From the NCBI GenBank assembly GCA_018398815.1, contig CM031622.1:18052471-18116470 (forward strand): a stretch of 64,000 bases of DNA, in the 5' to 3' direction. The stretch is from Conus ventricosus (lineage: Eukaryota; Mollusca; Gastropoda; Neogastropoda; Conidae). Both the position numbers and the translations under genes were made by a program. Below are positions 44,601 to 55,639 of this stretch, piece by piece (the first letter of the stretch is position 1; the number at the start of each line of letters is the position of its first letter). The notes beneath the pieces were generated by a model, which made no database searches, was not told the origin of the DNA, and saw only the letters and a list, made by a program, of their open reading frames with translations.

Positions 44601-44735
44601 ACAGTAGCCATATTCCAATAATGGTCGGACGAGGCTTCAAAGTACATAGTAAGACGTTCAGTGTAACAGTCAAAATTTTCCACTGCTGAATTGAATTCGT
44701 CAAACATAAGTATGTTAGCCATTCTGAACAAAAAA
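44601..44735 (-). pseudogene. gypsy gag N-terminus
   Basis: MANILMFDEFNSAVENFDCY followed by TERLTMYFEAS resembles the start of K02A2.6-type gypsy gag (F..E.W..Y.ERL..YF.A). It is truncated by the LINE fragment after about 45 residues. Confidence 0.55.
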
Positions 44736-44811
44736 CAAAAAAACTTCCTTTCAGTTTTAGCAAAACAAGAATTTGACCGGCCCACACAGCTTTCACGCCC
44801 TGACACAGTGT

Positions 44812-47455
44812 TCAGGATCAGGATCAGGATCAGGGGCGTTGTATCAAATACAACTTAGCCTATTTAGGCTTTTTACACCCCTTCTGTATGCATATATCCT
44901 TCTTTTTTTTTTTTTTCGTAACCGTTGGTCCAGTCATAGGCTAGCTCAGACTTATTATCCATCAAATTCATATCTAATTTTTGTTAATAATTCATGTTTA
45001 TCTATGAGGTTCTTAAAAACATTAATACTAGGTGCACGTTTGATGTCAAGTGTTAGTTTATTCCAAAAGTTGGTTACTCTATTAGTAAAAGTAAATTTTC
45101 TTAAATTCGTTCTAGAATATTGTTTAAATATCTTATCTTCACTGTTCCTTGTAACATTCTTCTGCGGAGTACAAAAAAAGCATGCTTTATCAACATCATC
45201 AATTCCATTAAATATCTTGTATGCTTGAATCAAGTCTCATCTTATTCTTCTTGCCTTAAGTGTTGGAAGTTGCAGATATTTTAATCTTTCCTGATATGAG
45301 TAATCTTATATATTATGAATCATTTTGGTTGCTCTTCTTTGTACCTGTTCTAGAGCTTCTGATTGTCTCTTTAGCATTGGATACCATACAGTGTTGCCAT
45401 ATTCAAGAACAGGTCTAACTAGTGTCTTATATAATTGCAAAAAAGTGTCCTTTTCCATAATGTAAAGGTTCTTTTTATTATTCCAGTCATTCTGTTAGCC
45501 TTATTAATACTATTTACAATATGATTGTCAAATAGTAAATTTTTGTCAAAAGTCACACCTAGGTCTTTCTCTTCTTCACATTTAGATACTTTTATTTCCT
45601 TGCCCCAATTTTCATTATATACTCCTTTTGTGGGTTTGTTTTACCAATATGAAGTACTTTACATTTTTCTGCATTAAAATATAGGTTCCAAGTATCAGAC
45701 CACTGTACTAATGTTTCAATATCCTTTTGTAATTCCTTAAGCAATTTTGGAGAGTTATACAGTTTTGTGTCATCTGCAAAGACTTTACATGTACTCTTTA
45801 ATTCTACAGGGAGATCATTTATAAACACCGTAAATAATATTGGTCCCAAAATACTGCCTTGTGGTATCCCACTAATAACATCAGCACTATGAGAGAAGGA
45901 ACTACCAATCCTTACCTTCTGAGTTCTTTTTGATAAAAAGTCTCTAACCCAACCAAGTATATTTCCTATTATTCCATAAGACTCTAATTTCTTTAAAAGT
46001 CTTTCATGTGGTACTGAATCGAATGCTTTTCTAAAGTCTAAATACAAAACATCTATATTCTCTCCTTTATCTATCTCCTTTGTGAAGTCTTCCATCACTT
46101 CTAAAAGTTGAGTCACACAAGACCTTTTTGCACGAAATCCATGTTGACACTCAGCATATAATTTATTTTCTGTCATATGTTTAATAATAGCCTCTCTAAT
46201 AAATGATTCTAAAATTTTGCATATAATGCATGTTAAACTCACTGGTCTATAATTTCCTGGATCTGTTCTTGTACCTTTTTTGAATACTGGAATGACTGTA
46301 GCTGTTTTCCAATCTGAAGGTACTATCATTTCTTTAACAGATTTAGAAAAGAGTATGTAAAGTGGGAAGGCCATTTCCTCGTTTAGCTCTTTTAGTACTC
46401 TCGATGGGATAGCATCCGGACCACATGCCTTATTAGGGTTTAGAGATTGAAGTTTCTTTTTTATTGCATCCACTGAAATGTCTACATTTTTCTAACACTA
46501 TGCCTTTTGACCTTGAGGCTGGACTTAGAACAGGCATATTTTTAGTATCTTCCCTTGTGAATACACTAGAAAAAAATGTATTCAAAATATCTGCCTTACC
46601 TCTATCTGTCTCCACTGTGTCACCATCCTTAGTCACTAAAGGGCTCACTCCAGTGTTCATCTTTGTTTTCGATTGTACATATCTCCAAAAGGCTTTTGGA
46701 TTTTGTTTACATTCCTTTGATAACTTCTTTTCAAATTCCTTTTTTGCTTTTCTTATTTTTTTATTACAAGTATTACGTGCTTTAATATAATTTTGATAAT
46801 CTTTCCCTGCTTTGTGACTAAGAATCTCTGATACATATTATATTTCTTTTTTTTACAAATTTCATTGTCTTTACATTCATCCACTTTGGTTTCTGTTTTT
46901 TATTTTTCTTAATAATTTGTTTTGGAACGTTGTTTTCTATTAAAGAATTTAAAATACTTTTAATTTCCACCCAGCATTGTTGTTCTACACTAAGATCATT
47001 GAGTTTATTCCAGTCGATCTTCTTCAATTCTTCTTTCATTTGCATAAAATTTCCTCTCTTAAAATTATATGACTGCTTTGATTCTTCTTTCCCTTGCTCC
47101 TCTCCAGGTACAAAGAGAACATTAAAACCTCATGATCACTTTTGCCTATAGGAGCTAAGTGCTTAATGTCTGATATCATATTTTCATCATTAACAAGTAC
47201 TAAATCTAGTATATTTGATTTTTGTCCCTCCCTGTGTCTTGTTGGTTGTTTCACCATTTGGTTCAGAAATGCATCCTGTAGGTAGTTTATGAACTTTTGA
47301 CCTCTTTCTCCAGAGCCAGTACCATGCCAGTCAATATCTGGGAAATTAAAATCTCCAGTAATACAAACATATTTGAATCTTTCTAATCTAATTTGTTTCA
47401 GCAACTCAAACTGTTGACTGGGCCTAAAGTAAACCGGCGCCATTACAGCTTGCTA
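44812..47455 (-). mobile_element. CR1/L2-like LINE, 5'-truncated, inserted in the gypsy leader
   Basis: Minus strand in order: endonuclease C-terminal half (ITGDFNFPDIDWHG, then GKSDHEVLMF) at 47443-47036; linker; reverse transcriptase at 46660-45592; post-RT domain at 45233-44955 (IQAYKIFNGIDDVD, RVTNFWNKL); and a 3' UTR ending in (TCCTGA)n near 44812. The N-terminal part of the endonuclease is missing. Confidence 0.85.
45592..46473 (-). CDS. LINE reverse transcriptase (intact segment)
   Basis: A 293-codon open frame with RT landmarks: LNPNKACGPDAIPSRVL, WKTATVIPVFKKGTRTDPGN followed by YRPVSL, CQHGFRAKRSC, LYLDFRKAFDSVPHERLL, GIPQGSILGPILFTVFINDL and the catalytic FADDTKLY. Frame breaks downstream (about 45590-45240) disconnect it from its C-terminus, so the element is unlikely to be active. 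Confidence 0.85.
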   Translation of the reverse strand: MDAIKKKLQSLNPNKACGPDAIPSRVLKELNEEMAFPLYILFSKSVKEMIVPSDWKTATVIPVFKKGTRTDPGNYRPVSLTCIICKILESFIREAIIKHMTENKLYAECQHGFRAKRSCVTQLLEVMEDFTKEIDKGENIDVLYLDFRKAFDSVPHERLLKKLESYGIIGNILGWVRDFLSKRTQKVRIGSSFSHSADVISGIPQGSILGPILFTVFINDLPVELKSTCKVFADDTKLYNSPKLLKELQKDIETLVQWSDTWNLYFNAEKCKVLHIGKTNPQKEYIMKIGARK

Positions 47456-47583
47456 ACATGAATGAACAACAACCAATATCTCCAAGAACTATCTATCTTG
47501 TGAGAATTGATATTATTCTACTGAATTCATTTTAAAAAAACTTATGAACTTCCCTGCATGAGTCTTTGAATCCTTGTCGCCAG

Positions 47584-47691
47584 TGTGACATTCTTGCTCG
47601 TTGTTAACACAACTCTTGAAGTTCGTTCAACCATTTATGCTCGTTCTTGTCTCTCATCTCTCATGCGAGTATCAAAGGCGATCATCCGACA
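47584..47691 (-). repeat. 5' LTR (108 bp) of the gypsy element with adjacent PBS
   Basis: Starts TG and ends CA on the minus strand; the PBS-like TGGCGACAAGGATTC begins two bases after the LTR end. Confidence 0.7.
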
Positions 47692-47878
47692 GTTGATATA
47701 GTTGTTTGCTGAGTATCTTCTGGAAGGAGGCATGAAAGACGAGGTCATGAAGTTGGTTAGATATAATTCTCTTTTTCTCTTTTCTTCTTCTTCTTCTTCT
47801 CTCCGTAAGGGCCGGTTCATTTCTGAACGTAAGTGGCCCTGCGTGACGTATCGTTGATTCCGGCCGCGGAAGCTAGGT

Positions 47879-47880
<2 letters not shown>

Positions 47881-47910
<30 letters not shown>
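47881..47910. repeat. poly-G tract, 30 bases
   Basis: Pure G homopolymer within the LINE 3' region; the length is likely approximate in the assembly. Confidence 0.97.
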
Positions 47911-47911
<1 letters not shown>

Positions 47912-48242
47912 TTAAAACTATGTACAGGGCAGTAGGGAGGGTCATGGGGTGCCCACAAGTGGCTGCAGAGCCCTGCTGCCACCGAGTCGTGAGCGGAACA
48001 TCTCCAGTGACGTTGCTGATGTCGTAGAGGTGGGGAGGCTGTTCCAGTCTGAGGTTGTCCTCGGGAAGAAGGTGTTGTTTATTGCCTTGTGGAAATCCTG
48101 TTGTTGGTATAGCCTTGCTCCTCTTGTTCTTGGTCAGAGTCCCTGATGTAGTTTGCAGGTGAGATTCCAACAAGATTGTGCTTGATCTTGTACAGCATCA
48201 TTAGTCTATTCTTTGTTCTTCTTTCTTCCAATGACTCCCATC

Positions 48243-48695
48243 CTAAGGTGTTGAGCATATTGGTGATAATGCGGGTGTTCTTTCAAAGTAGTTGTTGTGG
48301 GTGTATCTGGCTGCTCTTCTTTGGACAGCTTCGAGTGATTTCTTGTCCTTCTCTTCATGTGGATCCCACACAGTTGACGCGTATTCTAATGTGGGGCGCA
48401 CCATGGTGGTATAGGTTGCTGCTTTAACTTTTGTTGTACATTCTTTAAAGTTGCGCCTCAGGAAGCCCACTGTTTTGTTTCCTTTTGCGGTGATGTTTTT
48501 GATGTGGCTGGTCCATGTTAGGTCATCTGATATGGTAACTCCCAGGTATTTGCTTTCTTTGGTCGTCTCTAGAGCCTGTCCATGGAGGTAGTAGTCGGAC
48601 ACTAGCGGTGGTTTATTCTTGTCTGCTAGGATGCGGATGATGTTGCATTTACTGGGGTTAAAGTTCATTTGCCACATTTCTTCCCCAGTCTTCAA
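48243..48695 (-). pseudogene. LINE RT thumb and post-RT region
   Basis: NFNPSKCNIIRI, then KYLGVTISDDLTWTSHIKNI and TYTTMVRPTLEYASTVWDPH, followed by LEAVQRRAARY. These are standard CR1/jockey-type motifs after the catalytic core. Confidence 0.85.
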
Positions 48696-49093
48696 GTGCG
48701 TCCAGGTCTTTTTGGAGTAGTCTCTGGTCTTGGATTCCTTTAATTTGCTTATAAAGAAGGCTGTCGTCTGCGAAAGTTTTTACTTTTGTGTGTTTCACAA
48801 CATCAGGAAGGTCGTTGATGTACAATAGGAAAAGTAGCGGTCCAAGAACAGTGCCTTGGGGTACTCCTGATGTTACTGGGGTGGTAGATGAATATACACC
48901 CTCAAGTGCTACTTTTTGTTCTCCCTGTCAAAACGATTTGATCCACTTATGTGTGTTTCCTCTAACTCCGTAGGCCTCAAGTTTGTGCATGAGTCGCTGA
49001 TGTGGCACCTTGTCGAAGGCCTTGCTGAAATCCAACAAGATTGCGTCTGTTTGGCCTTTAGCAGCAAGGTTTTTGCGATGTCGTGGACGGTCT

Positions 49094-50161
49094 CTATAAG
49101 TTGGGTTTCGCATGACCTGTATTTCTGAATCCATGCTGTACGTCTGTGAGGATGTTGAAGCTGTCAAGGTGTTGCATGACGCTGCTATGTATGATGTGCT
49201 CGAGGAGCTTGCACATTATTGACGTGAGGGACACAGGCCTGTAGTTTGCTGGCTGGTGGTGATCTCCCTTTTTGAAGATCGGCACTACTAGGGCGTCCTT
49301 CCAGTCCTGTGGTACTTTTCCTTCGTCGAGTGACATTTGGAATAGTTCTGTCAGCACTGGTGCAAGCTCTTCTGCACCATTCTTCAGGATAAAGGCTGGG
49401 ATGTTGTCTGGTCCTGTAGCTTTGTCAATCTTTAAGTTTTTCAGGAGCTTCTGGACACCTGCTCTGGTCACAGTGATGGTTTCTGCGGTTGGGTATTTGC
49501 TCGCGTCTATGTGTGGTATGTTGGTAGTGTCTTCGATGGTGAATACTGACTGAAATTGTTTGTTCAATATTTCAGCTTTATTGACACTGTCACTCTTTAG
49601 GAATCCGTTCTGATCTTTCAGAGGTGCCACCCCTACTGATTCCTGGCCTTTTGTTTTGATGTGGGCCCAGAACTTTTTGGGATTTGCTGTGAAGTCAGCG
49701 CTGATGATGTCTTCAAGGTAAGATCTGTTGGCATTCTTGATTTCATATCGTACCTCGGCTTGCATCCTTTTGTAGCGGTCTATGTCTCTCTTTTTTCTGG
49801 TTCTTCTTGCCTTTTTATGCGCTCGTTGTTTTCTTCTAATGGCCCTTCTTATTGATGTATTAATCCAAGGGTGACTATGTTTGCGAGCCGTAGATTTACT
49901 CGGGATTCGATTTTCGATGATGACATGTATTTTCTCTTTGAGGTAGGCCCAAAATTTCTCCACATATGTTTTAATTTCTTTGTCTTCTTCTACGTCTCTT
50001 GCCAGCTGGTGAAGATCTTCTTTCATTCCGTTGATGTCGGCCTTCTTCCACAGATAGATTTTTCTTTTTGTTGGCCATGGTCTTTGCGGGGTAAGAGTGG
50101 TGTCGTATAAGACCACGTCGTGGTCGCTCTTGCCAACAGGGGGAAGAGGCTTACAGCGCAT
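49094..50161 (-). CDS. LINE endonuclease end to RT N-terminus (intact segment)
   Basis: A 355-codon open frame: PVGKSDHDVVLYD (end of the endonuclease), a basic linker (RRAIRRKQRAHKKARRTRKK), then RT motifs KIDKATGPDNIPAFIL, WKDALVVPIFKKGDHHQPAN, YRPVSLTSIMCKLLEHI and VQHGFR. A frame break precedes the downstream LLDFSKAFDKVPHQRLMHKL segment. Confidence 0.85.
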   Translation of the reverse strand: MRCKPLPPVGKSDHDVVLYDTTLTPQRPWPTKRKIYLWKKADINGMKEDLHQLARDVEEDKEIKTYVEKFWAYLKEKIHVIIENRIPSKSTARKHSHPWINTSIRRAIRRKQRAHKKARRTRKKRDIDRYKRMQAEVRYEIKNANRSYLEDIISADFTANPKKFWAHIKTKGQESVGVAPLKDQNGFLKSDSVNKAEILNKQFQSVFTIEDTTNIPHIDASKYPTAETITVTRAGVQKLLKNLKIDKATGPDNIPAFILKNGAEELAPVLTELFQMSLDEGKVPQDWKDALVVPIFKKGDHHQPANYRPVSLTSIMCKLLEHIIHSSVMQHLDSFNILTDVQHGFRNTGHAKPNL

Positions 50162-50819
50162 CGTGAAGCTCGGGTGGGTGTGTTAAAATAAGATCTAGGG
50201 TCGCCTCCTTTCTGGTGGGGAAATTAACCACTTGTTCCATATCATTGTATGTCACGACGTCAAGAACACACTGACTGACTCGGTGGGGGTACTGACTTCT
50301 TTCAATTGATGATGTTGTCCAATCAATGTCTGGAGCATTGAAGTCTCCTCCTATTATGAAAATGTTTCTTTTGTTTTTCCTTCTGATTTCTGAAATTTCT
50401 GTCTTTGTGCTTGTTAAGTACTCCTCGTCTGTTCTGTTGCATGGACGGTAATAGGCAGCAATTGTAATTCGCTTCCTACCAGGGCCCAGTTTGAAGTTGC
50501 CACTAATTAGCTCAACCTCCTTGATTTGAAGATGTCGTGCATACCCCGTTTCTCTTTTGCAGCTATTAGCACCCCTCCGTATGCTTGTGTTCCTCGGTCA
50601 TTTCGATGGATTTCGTAGCCAAGGTAGCTTGGGAAAATTTCAGTAGACTTATGTTTGCCTTCTTCCAGCCATGTCTCTGTTCCAAGAATAATGTCCGGAT
50701 CAGTTGAATCAATGAGGGCTTCCAGATCTTTCCCTTTGTTTGTTGCGCTGTTGAAATTAATGTTTAGAATTCGGAAGCTTCTCTTGGGTTTGGAGTTTGC
50801 AGAGACATTTGGCGTTTGT

Positions 50820-51125
50820 TTTGGGGGGTGATGTTTTCCCTGGATAACAGATATGTTCCTGTTGAAACTTGGCAGAATTCCGGTTTACAACCTGCTGTGA
50901 ATGAGAATATTGATAACTTAAGACAAATTACAGCTGATTTAGTTCAGGAAAAGATACAATATATAAACACAAAAGAATACATATGTGTTTGTGTTTTAAT
51001 GAAAAAATCAGAGAAATGAAGCCGGCATCATATATGTTGGGTTTTTTTTTGTTTAACATTAGAATATTCAGACAAAATATGAATGGACACGCAAAAGAAG
51101 GTTTAAGTAATGTACTACAAAGTAG
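50820..51125. other. no feature recognised
   Basis: AT-rich spacer between the LINE 5' end and the minisatellite. Confidence 0.5.
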
Positions 51126-51136
51126 ATGAGTGAATT

Positions 51137-51505
51137 TTCCACCAATTGGTGCATTCATTTGTCCTGTTTTCCACCAATTGGTGCATTCATTTGTCCTGTT
51201 TTCCACCATTGGTGCATTCATTTGTCCTGTTTTCCACCAATTGGTGCATTCATTTGTCCTGTTTTCCCCCAATTGGTGCATTCATTTGTCCTGTTTTCCA
51301 CCAATTGGTGCATTCATTTGTCCTGTTTTCCACCAATTGGTGCATTCATTTGTCCTGTTTTTCCACCAATTGGTGCATTCATTTGTCCTGTTTTCCACCA
51401 ATTGGTGCATTCATTTGTCCTGTTTTCCACCAATTGGTGCATTCATTTGTCCTGTTTTCCACCAATTGGTGCATCATGTCCTGTTTCACCCAAATTTGTG
51501 CATTC
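51137..51505. repeat. 32-bp minisatellite, about 11 copies
   Basis: Units of CACCAATTGGTGCATTCATT and TGTCCTGTTTTC. The CACCAATTGGTG core is a perfect 12-base palindrome, so each unit carries a small self-complementary site. Copies are very homogeneous. Confidence 0.97.
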
Positions 51506-51629
51506 ATTTTCCTTCTCAGTTACACTGCACTCTGTTTCCTTTTCTTCAAGAATACATGTATTGGTTTTATTGTTTATGTCTGGTAAGGCTTGTGCCTACT
51601 CACAGAACATTGAAGCCAGTTCATTAGAT

Positions 51630-52360
51630 TTTTTTCTGTCCCATCTTCAGTGTCACTTCCGTGGCATTGCATCCATGCCGCTCATTCCAACTCCTTGCCA
51701 CAACCCCAGCACAGCAGTCCACATGGAGCAGTCAATGTGAAGTTGTCATGAGGCAACCCACCAGAGGAGACACTGCACTGCTGCCCAGTCACTTCAGTCA
51801 GGGTGTCCAGTGGTACCTGTTCTGATTTGATGTACACAGGACATCACCAACTAAGTCCACCTACAGACCAGACAACAATAATAATTTTGTCGCAGACCCT
51901 GCAAGTGTGAGATCTCTCCCCCTGGGAGCCACCATGTCCGTCCAAAGTCAGTCCCTGTGAAATGTTGATACAGTGATGCCAACAGAATCAAACTGTGACC
52001 AAGGACGTGGACAGGCAATTGGAATAGAGGTCATCGTGAGACCATGGCATGGGGGGCCACAGAATTTGAGATATGTTTTGAGTTGATTTATGAGGATTAG
52101 GATGATGAAGATAATGCTACACATTTCCATTCTAGTCAAAGACTGCATGGACAGAGCTGTGCTCTATGCTTACTTTCATAATATATTCCAGCATCAACCA
52201 GGCCCATGAGATACAGGCACCTGATGGGTTGTCTGGAGATTACAACAACTCTCCAGAGATGCATCCACTAAGTGGATGAAACCCAACTGTGTGGCCCCAG
52301 CCATCCCAACTGAGCCCATAGTAAGCTCAAGTCTGAGTAGAATCTAGCCGAGATAGATTG
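51630..52360 (-). mobile_element. long tRNA-headed interspersed repeat, copy C
   Basis: Same orientation as copy A: AACCCACCAGAGGAGACACT, GCACTGCTGC, then TGCTTACTTTCATAATATAT and TCCACTAAGTGGATGAAACC are shared. The head end near 52360 has lost the recognisable A/B boxes. Confidence 0.7.
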
Positions 52361-52593
52361 ATTATTTTTCTACTATAATTTACAGTACCATCTTCATCTC
52401 CAGATCTACTTACTTTTATATTCATGTTATTCTTATTACTCATTCTCAACATGAAATTGATGTTTTTGTATGTGTTTAGCATTGAAGCAATAAGAAATCA
52501 TGTCAAATTCTTACAGACGGCATTTAAAGGCTTGGTCTTCTATTTGTCATTTTGTTTTATGTTCCCTGAGATGCAAAAATGGCTGATACAGAG

Positions 52594-53310
52594 TGCTGGA
52601 CAGAAGTTTACTGCAAATGTTTACTTCTGCCTGAAATTCAATGTCATGTTTCGTTATTGTGTTTTTATCCTTTGTTTGTAGTAGACTGATAAGGGTTTGC
52701 GAGTGCATCAGGGATTTCAGTGAATTTTGATTTTTGTATCAGAAGGTTATCGCCTTGGTACCAGATAGCTGTTCCAGAATTCTTTAGAATTCATGGATGA
52801 GTAGGAATACAATCCGCGTCTTGTGAATAATCAGTCTTCTTGGCATAATCTTGTAAAGGAATGTGCACAATAAACATTAATGGACATATATTCATGCAAT
52901 GACAAATGCATGATTAATACGTTATTATACTGAAGTCAGGCTCAAATACTGCTGCGTATTGCAGTGGTTGATAATGGGTGACAATATTCCGGCATCAGCC
53001 AGATACGCGATCACTTCCCATTGCTCGTCACGGCTGCAGAGTTCTTGCGGTGGTTTGATAAAGGGAAAGACCGGTTCAGGCTGAGTACAGCACCAGTCAA
53101 AGAGTCTGTTTCAAACAATAAGAGAGTGGCCGGGACATTCAAGGGTGTGGGTCAACACCCTAGCCTGAGGTATGACTTGTTTGCTAGGCTGGCTTGGCTG
53201 GTTGGTAGGTTTGTTTGGGTGGTTTTGATTGGTTCGAATAAACGAAAAGTCAACATCCACCGGTCTTGTGAAATGGCCGTGATTTTCCACCTTCACCTGA
53301 TTTGGTTACA
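52594..53310 (+). repeat. 5' LTR of the + strand gypsy element
   Basis: Positions 52594-53170 align with 59587-60212, with shared blocks GCCTTGGTACCAGAT, ATGAGTAGGAATACAAT, TGCTCGTCACGGCT and GGTGTGGGTCAACACC. The following 53171-53310 matches the inverted stretch 60213-60378 beyond the right copy. Divergence is substantial, suggesting an old insertion. Confidence 0.7.
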
Positions 53311-53826
53311 AAATTGCGGAACATTTCGAGGTAATACAGTGCCAACCTCATTGACTCGGATAGTCTCCTTGGATGTGAAAAGCCACAGCAAGGAAGTTTT
53401 AATTTTTTATTGAAAATTTTGATCTATGTCTATGGTGCGATTGAGATGGCGGCCAGATCATTGTTCTGCGAAGGAGAGACCTGTAGTTATTCAGCATGAG
53501 GAGACTGTCATGGCACAGTGATAAATGATGTATTTGATTATTGTGAATTGATATTGTTTGTCTTTTTTGATGAAGGACCACCTGATATGACCCTGTTGAT
53601 CAGTTGAGCTTTAGGTGATGCATGGATGGATGTTTGCACTAATTTAGAGTTTAAAGATTGATGTTAGGTATGTGCATAAGTATGTTAGTGAGGGAATTGT
53701 TTTTTTTTAGCCGTTCTTTATCATGAGTATTGATATTTTTAGGATTTCACTTTCCCATTTTGTTTGTGTTCTTGTTTTCTAGTGTATTTTTAGTATATAT
53801 TTATTCTTCAAAAAAATTATTGAAAG

Positions 53827-54480
53827 ATGGCTGAGGTGACCTTGGACAGTCTTGCTGACGAACTAGCAGCTTTGAAAAGTAATGCTCAGAGGGTAATTAT
53901 AGCTCCCAAAGGGAAAAGTCGATCAAGGTATTTTCAGGGACAGGTCACCCAACATGGAAAAGTTTGAGAAGGATATCAAGAATATTTGGTCAAGTAGGGG
54001 TCCCAAGAGGCGGATCAAGGTGAAAAAGTAGATTTATTTATAGCCACTTGAAAAGAATGTGTCAAGAGTGAACTGTTGTGTCACCCCCCGGATGTCACGG
54101 ATGACCCGATGAGCTCTTCAAAATTCTAATAAGGTGTGGGGAGAGCAACGGTCTGTCAGTCAGCTGCTGGGACTTTTTACTCCATCTCCAGAGGGGTTTT
54201 GAAGGAGTTAGGGAGTATTCCCACAGGCTGAACAAAGCCTTTACAGATGTGACAAAGAGGCAGAGGAAAGGGATGCAATGCAGCAGCCGCTGGATCAGAA
54301 AATTCTGCGGACCTTTTGTGGCGGGTTCTGCCAATGGGCAGTTAAGAAGGCGTCTGAGAGAGCAGACGCACAAAATCCCAAATTCCTCCTTCTTAGAGCT
54401 TAGAGATGAGGCTCTAAGATGGATGGAAGATAGGAGAAAAGGGTGCCACTGAAGCTGTCTCGGCTCAGGCGGAGGCATCT
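53827..54480 (+). pseudogene. gypsy gag (capsid region)
   Basis: ATG at 53827 starts MAEVTLDSLADELAALKSNA. Further segments, in shifting frames, give VREYSHRLNKAFTDVTKRQ and SSFLELRDEALRWMEDRRK, characteristic of Ty3/gypsy capsids related to the PNMA-type gag fold. Confidence 0.6.
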
Positions 54481-54538
54481 GTCAAGCAAATCCAAGCCAT
54501 GGAGGCCATTGTAGAAAAATTAGGAAAAGGAGGGCAGG

Positions 54539-55009
54539 ATGAGACAGATGGAGGAGCAGCTCTGTGCAGAGAAGCGCCCAAGCCACAATCAGGGGGTGCG
54601 GCAAGGCAGGCGGAAATGCCGTTTGCCAGAGGGCGGGAGGCCAATATGTCTGGGGTGCGACAGGCCAGGCCATATTCGCCGAAACTGTCCCGGGTCTGTC
54701 GAGGCAGGGAAACGACATTCCTCAGTAGTGACGAGTCGCACTGCTGAGGGGCAACCTTCCGGCTCACTCAATAAAATCCAGGGGTGTCCATATGCCAAGG
54801 TATTGATTAATAACAGGAAGTTGATGCCCCTTTTGGACACTGGGTCACAGGTCACCATGATGGGGGAAGGCACATTCAAAAAACTTTTTGGGTGCTCTCC
54901 CCCCAAAACCTGTGGCTGGTTGGCTGCCCAGTCACTGCAGCTAAATGGCTGGACATTCCCCACGAAGGATATTTTGAAGCCGACGTGGGAATCTGGGGCA
55001 CCACGGTAA
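54539..55009 (+). pseudogene. gypsy zinc knuckle and aspartic protease
   Basis: CLGCDRPGHIRRNC at about 54647-54688 is a perfect CX2CX4HX4C nucleic-acid-binding knuckle. AKVLINNRKLMPLLDTGSQV downstream contains the DTG active site (DTGS) of the retropepsin. Confidence 0.8.
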
Positions 55010-55639
55010 GGGGAAAAGGGGAAATTTTGGTGAGGGCCTCTACATCCACATCGGATGTTCCTGTATCTAAAGGGGTGAAAGTGTTGCGGGGGGGTAAAGC
55101 CAGATGTCAGTGCCCCAGTGGGGCAGGGTTTGCACGGGTGGCAGGAAGGGAGTCTGTGTATATCCGCCCCGGGCAGTGGCCCGCCCGCAGAGCAACTGGG
55201 GCAGTAAATAGACCCCTGCAGGGTCAGGAATGTTGATGAGCACTTCCGGACTTCAGTCACAAAGGGTTGCTTGTCCCACCCACGGTAAGCAAGGTCGATG
55301 GCAATTGCTTTTTTTTTCAGGTCATTAATGTCAATGACGAAGGCGTTGTCTTGAGACCCGGGACAAGAGTTGGCACAGTTGCAGCTATTCCAACAAGGAG
55401 CTGCCCCCAGGCAAAGTGTCAAATGGAAGTTAGCTGCAATCAGATCCATGTATCAGTTAATTCCACTGAGACTGATAGAGAGGTACAAGGCGGAGAGTGC
55501 CCCGTTAACCTGGAGGGTTTTAGACTGCACTGACACCAAAGGCAGCAGCTGGAGGAGTTGCTGAAAGCCAATGCGGACCCGTTTTTCGCGATGACTGTGA
55601 CCTGGGGTACACAGACAGGGTCACGCACAAGATCCGCCC

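Larger units (their letters stand above)
40255..47691 (-). mobile_element. Ty3/gypsy element with 108-bp LTRs, interrupted by two LINEs
   Basis: Minus strand. The 5' LTR spans 47691 to 47584, starting TGTCGGATGATCGCC and ending GTCACA. A PBS-like TGGCGACAAGGATTC follows at 47582-47568. The 3' LTR starts TGTCGGGTTGATCGCCC at 40327, preceded by a polypurine tract AAAGGGGAGGG at 40338-40328, and is cut at about 40255. Between them, in order, are a gag-like start, protease/RT region, RNase H and integrase. A LINE occupies about 44812-47455 and a LINE fragment about 44041-44600. The element is inactive. Confidence 0.75.
47770..50815 (-). mobile_element. second CR1/L2-like LINE, near full length for ORF2
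   Basis: Minus strand: AP endonuclease at 50815-50160 (DIILGTETWLEEGKHKSTEI, HRNDRGTQAYGGVLIAAKE, IIGGDFNAPDIDWTTSS, and SDHDVV just after). RT runs from 50161 to 48780 and the post-RT domain from 48695 to 47950. The 3' region contains a 30-base poly-G and a GAA-rich end near 47790. It adjoins the gypsy 5' LTR. Frame breaks fall near 50160, 49110 and 48920. Confidence 0.85.

Noticed and set aside
44812..47460. Target-site duplication for the LINE in the gypsy leader
   Set aside because: ACAGCTT occurs near both edges but not directly abutting them, so I do not claim it.
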